Below, in pieces: positions 13,628 to 15,669 of a stretch of 15,669 nucleotides of DNA. Position 1 is the first letter of the stretch, and each line of letters opens with the position of its first letter. The DNA lies in the NCBI GenBank assembly GCA_027038695.1, contig JALWHA010000080.1, forward strand, positions 1 to 15,669. Direction: 5' to 3'. The notes under the pieces are model-generated. The model had not been told where the DNA came from. It saw only the letters and a program-made list of their open reading frames with translations, and made no database searches. Made by a program: the position numbers and the translations under genes. The DNA is from Acidobacteriota bacterium (GTDB lineage: Bacteria > Acidobacteriota > Holophagae > Thermotomaculales > Thermotomaculaceae).

Positions 13628-13921
13628 CTAAACATTATCAAAGAAGTCGATCTTTTGTTCTTTGTCGGCAAGATAAACAATAGCCTTTTTCCAATCTCTT
13701 CTCTTGCCTTCAAATCTGCCCAATCTCTTCTTCTTTCCCTTTACATTAATTGTCCTAACCGACTTAACCTTAACACCAAAGATCTTCTCAACAGCCTTTT
13801 TAACCTGAATTTTAGTAGCATCTTTTGCTACTTCAAAAGTATACGCATTTTCCCTTTCCTGAAGGAAGGTGCTTCTTTCGGAAAGTATTGGCCTTAATAT
13901 AATATCGTATTCGGTTCTCAT
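13628..13921 (-). CDS. rplW: 50S ribosomal protein L23
   Basis: L23 sits at the tunnel exit and is the docking site for trigger factor and the signal recognition particle. The 97-residue product begins MRTEYDIILRPILSERSTFL, contains YTFEVAKDATKIQVKKAVEKIF and VRTINVKGKKKRLGRFEGKRRDWKKAIVYL. Its ATG overlaps the rplD stop as ATGA, with GGGGAGGTG inside rplD as the binding site, so the two are translationally coupled. It precedes rplB by 11 bases. Confidence 0.98.
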   Translation of the reverse strand: MRTEYDIILRPILSERSTFLQERENAYTFEVAKDATKIQVKKAVEKIFGVKVKSVRTINVKGKKKRLGRFEGKRRDWKKAIVYLADKEQKIDFFDNV

Positions 13922-14541
13922 TTGAGCACCTCCCCTATTTCCCTCAAAGCATCAAGGCTGACAAGCAGATAATCATATTTTATTAAGTCAAAAACATTCA
14001 AATCCGTTGCAACAAGAGACTTCAACCTCGGTATGTTTCTTGATGAAAGGTAGAGGTTTCTATTTAGTTTTCCGTCAACTAACAATCCGGAATTAACATC
14101 CAACCCCTTAACTACCTTTTCGTAAACAAACTTTGTTTTAGGCTGCTCAATATCAAACCTGTCAACAACCAAAAGTTTCTCATTTCTTACTTTATCGGAA
14201 AGAAGCATTTTGATTGCCTTTCTTCTTTTCTTTTTAGGAAATTTAACGGAAAAATCTCTCGGTTTGGGACCGTGCACCGTACCACCGCCTACCCAGATCG
14301 GAGACCTTGTACTTCCGTGCCTTGCTCTACCGGTTCCCTTTTGTCTCCACGGTTTTTTACCGCCGCCTCTAACATCTTTTCTATTTTTTGTTGAGGCTGT
14401 ACCTACCCTTCTATTTGCAAGAGTTGCATTTAACGCTTCCCATATCAGATGTTCGTTTAATTCAACCTCAAAAAGAGAAGGGTTAAGTTCCACCTCGTCA
14501 ACAACCTGGTTGTCTAAATTTATCACTTTAACCTTAGCCAT
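13918..14541 (-). CDS. rplD: 50S ribosomal protein L4
   Basis: L4 lines the exit tunnel near L22; in E. coli it also represses the S10 operon by attenuation and by blocking translation. The 207-residue product has the extended tunnel loop (about residues 43-100, including RRVGTASTKNRKDVRGGGKK, PWRQKGTGRARHGSTRSP and GGGTVHGPKPRDF) and a globular domain around it. The ATG at 14541 follows GGGGTAGGTT, 12 bases past rplC. It overlaps rplW by four bases. The E. coli-type L4 target is a long leader before rpsJ, which does not exist here (13 bases only). Confidence 0.98.
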   Translation of the reverse strand: MAKVKVINLDNQVVDEVELNPSLFEVELNEHLIWEALNATLANRRVGTASTKNRKDVRGGGKKPWRQKGTGRARHGSTRSPIWVGGGTVHGPKPRDFSVKFPKKKRRKAIKMLLSDKVRNEKLLVVDRFDIEQPKTKFVYEKVVKGLDVNSGLLVDGKLNRNLYLSSRNIPRLKSLVATDLNVFDLIKYDYLLVSLDALREIGEVLK

Positions 14542-14553
14542 AACCTACCCCAC

Positions 14554-15171
14554 TTAAGCCTTATTTATGAAAACGTAACTGCCGCGGCTTCCCGGGACAG
14601 CACCTTTTACAATTAAAAGGTTATTCTCTTTATCAATACCAACAACCTTCAAGCCTTTTACAGTAACCTTTTTATTTCCCATCTGACCGGGAAGTTTTTT
14701 ACCAGGGAAAACCCTTGATGGCCACGCGCACTGACCTATCGAACCTGGTGCTCTGTGGAACATTGAACCGTGAGTTGCTCTTCCTCCACCAAAACCATGC
14801 CTCTTAATAACACCCTGAAATCCCTTACCTTTGGATTTTCCAGTAATGTTGACCTTTTCTACACCTTCAAAGATCTCTACAGTTACCTTCTGGCCCGGCT
14901 CAACTTCACCGTCAGGCTTAAATTCTCTTAAAACCCTTACCGTACCTACGCCTGCCTTCTCGAGATGGCCTTTAATAGGCTTTTTAATATTCTTAGGGTT
15001 TATATTCTCAACAAGGCCTAACTGAACGGCTTCATAGTCATCTCTATCTTTAGTTTTTACCTGCACAACAACACATGGTCCTGCTTTTATTAAAGTCACA
15101 GGAATTAGCCTTCCGTTTTCGTCAAAAACCTGTGACATACCGATTTTTTTCCCTATTAGTCCGTTAACCAT
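14554..15171 (-). CDS. rplC: 50S ribosomal protein L3
   Basis: L3 is one of the two assembly initiators of the large subunit and reaches toward the peptidyl transferase centre. The 205-residue product begins MVNGLIGKKIGMSQVFDE, as family members do, and has the GFQGVIKRHGFGGGRATHGS and PGSIGQCAWPSRVFPGKKLP segments and GQMGNKKVTV. I place the start at ATG 15171, with GGAGG eight bases upstream. An in-frame ATG at 15201 adds ten residues with no family match, and the ribosome binding site sits inside that extension. The residue matching E. coli Gln150, methylated there, is Ala here. Confidence 0.97.
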   Translation of the reverse strand: MVNGLIGKKIGMSQVFDENGRLIPVTLIKAGPCVVVQVKTKDRDDYEAVQLGLVENINPKNIKKPIKGHLEKAGVGTVRVLREFKPDGEVEPGQKVTVEIFEGVEKVNITGKSKGKGFQGVIKRHGFGGGRATHGSMFHRAPGSIGQCAWPSRVFPGKKLPGQMGNKKVTVKGLKVVGIDKENNLLIVKGAVPGSRGSYVFINKA

Positions 15172-15205
15172 AACATCTTCCTCCAAATTCAACTGGGACA
15201 TTTAA

Positions 15206-15529
15206 TTAATTCTTCTTTTCCGTAGCCTTAATCTCCACATTAACTCCTGCAGGGAGTTCAAGTTTCATTAAAGCTTCAATAGTATTCTCCGTCGGTTCAA
15301 GAATATCAATCAATCTCTTATGAACTCTAATTTCAAACTGTTCTCTTGACTTCTTGTTTACATGCGGAGACCTGATTACGGTAAATCTTGATATTTCGGT
15401 AGGAAGGGGTACGGGGCCCGAAACTTCGGAACCCGTCCTCTTCGCTGTATCCACAATTTCAGATGTAGACTGGTCTAACACCCTGTGGTCGTATGCTTTC
15501 AACCTGATTCTTATTCTATCGCTTCTCAT
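15206..15529 (-). CDS. rpsJ: 30S ribosomal protein S10
   Basis: S10 lies in the small-subunit head and also acts as the NusE partner of NusB in transcription antitermination. The 107-residue product begins MRSDRIRIRLKAYDHRVLDQ and has the signature GPVPLPTEISRFTVIRSPHVNKKSREQFEIRVHKRLIDI. The ATG at 15529 has GGAG eight bases upstream and starts only 13 bases after the tuf stop. With no terminator or leader in that gap, S10 is probably transcribed as part of the str operon. The longest gap of the cluster, 34 bases, lies between it and rplC. Confidence 0.99.
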   Translation of the reverse strand: MRSDRIRIRLKAYDHRVLDQSTSEIVDTAKRTGSEVSGPVPLPTEISRFTVIRSPHVNKKSREQFEIRVHKRLIDILEPTENTIEALMKLELPAGVNVEIKATEKKN

Positions 15530-15542
15530 AAATCAATCTCCA

Positions 15543-15669
15543 TTACTCAATAATATTTGTAACTGTTCCGGCTCCAACTGTCCTTCCGCCTTCCCTGATA
15601 GCAAACCTTAAACCCTGTTCCATTGCGATCGGGGTTATCAATTCTACCCTGATTGTCAGGTTGTCTCCA
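15543..15669 (-). CDS. tuf: elongation factor Tu, 3' end only (partial)
   Basis: EF-Tu carries aminoacyl-tRNA to the ribosome as a GTP complex. Only the last 41 residues are in the window; the gene runs off the right edge. They match the end of domain 3, with VELITPIAMEQGLRFAIREG and GGRTVGAGTVTNIIE before the TAA at 15543. The amino-terminal GTPase domain is outside the window. Its position immediately before rpsJ is the usual end of the str operon (rpsL, rpsG, fusA, tuf), which I infer to continue to the right. Confidence 0.97.
   Translation of the reverse strand, partial: GDNLTIRVELITPIAMEQGLRFAIREGGRTVGAGTVTNIIE

Noticed and set aside
15172..15201. Longer rplC beginning at ATG 15201
   Set aside because: The ten extra residues do not match L3, and the GGAGG binding site for the ATG at 15171 lies inside them.
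1239..15611. Many plus-strand open frames of 60 to 115 codons opposite the ribosomal genes
   Set aside because: All are antisense shadows of well-identified genes. They lack ribosome binding sites and have no recognisable domains.

Overview
The window is almost entirely one bacterial ribosomal-protein supercluster, read on the minus strand from right to left: the 3' end of tuf, then the S10 block (rpsJ, rplC, rplD, rplW, rplB, rpsS, rplV, rpsC, rplP, rpmC, rpsQ), the spc block (rplN, rplX, rplE, rpsN, rpsH, rplF, rplR, rpsE, rpmD, rplO, secY), and adk, infA, rpmJ, rpsM, rpsK, rpsD, rpoA and rplQ. That is 31 bacterial genes, 30 of them complete. No gap between them exceeds 34 bases and several genes overlap, so the array looks like a single transcription unit entered from the str operon (tuf) and closed by a strong intrinsic terminator just after rplQ. 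There is no room for an internal promoter or a long regulatory leader. A small, unrecognised two-helix membrane ORF follows the terminator.

The gene content and order are those of a bacterium. The DNA is AT-rich, arginine is written mostly with AGG and AGA, and S14, S4, L24, L36 and adenylate kinase all carry intact cysteine zinc motifs. This suits a free-living, possibly thermophilic, deep-branching Gram-negative lineage. An Acidobacteriota-like or Desulfobacterota-like origin is only a guess; I cannot place it reliably without a search. The products work together as ribosome assembly (small and large subunit proteins), translation initiation (IF-1) and elongation (EF-Tu), membrane protein export (SecY), transcription (RNA polymerase alpha) and nucleotide balance (adenylate kinase).

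The left 1.0 to 1.06 kb is different in kind. It has no bacterial gene. It starts in a 61-base TA palindrome, holds a GA/CT microsatellite and a diverged 36-base direct repeat, and contains a minus-strand open stretch flanked by good eukaryotic splice-site matches (acceptor near 1028, donor at 758). The simplest reading is a chimeric contig in which bacterial DNA is joined to animal or other eukaryotic DNA, perhaps from a host. A real insertion cannot be excluded from sequence alone.

I found no convincing new biological system. The points most worth a second look are the foreign-looking left end, the non-ATG start codons (TTG for S4, S5 and S13; GTG for IF-1), the lack of classical autoregulatory leaders, and the small membrane ORF placed directly on the terminator.
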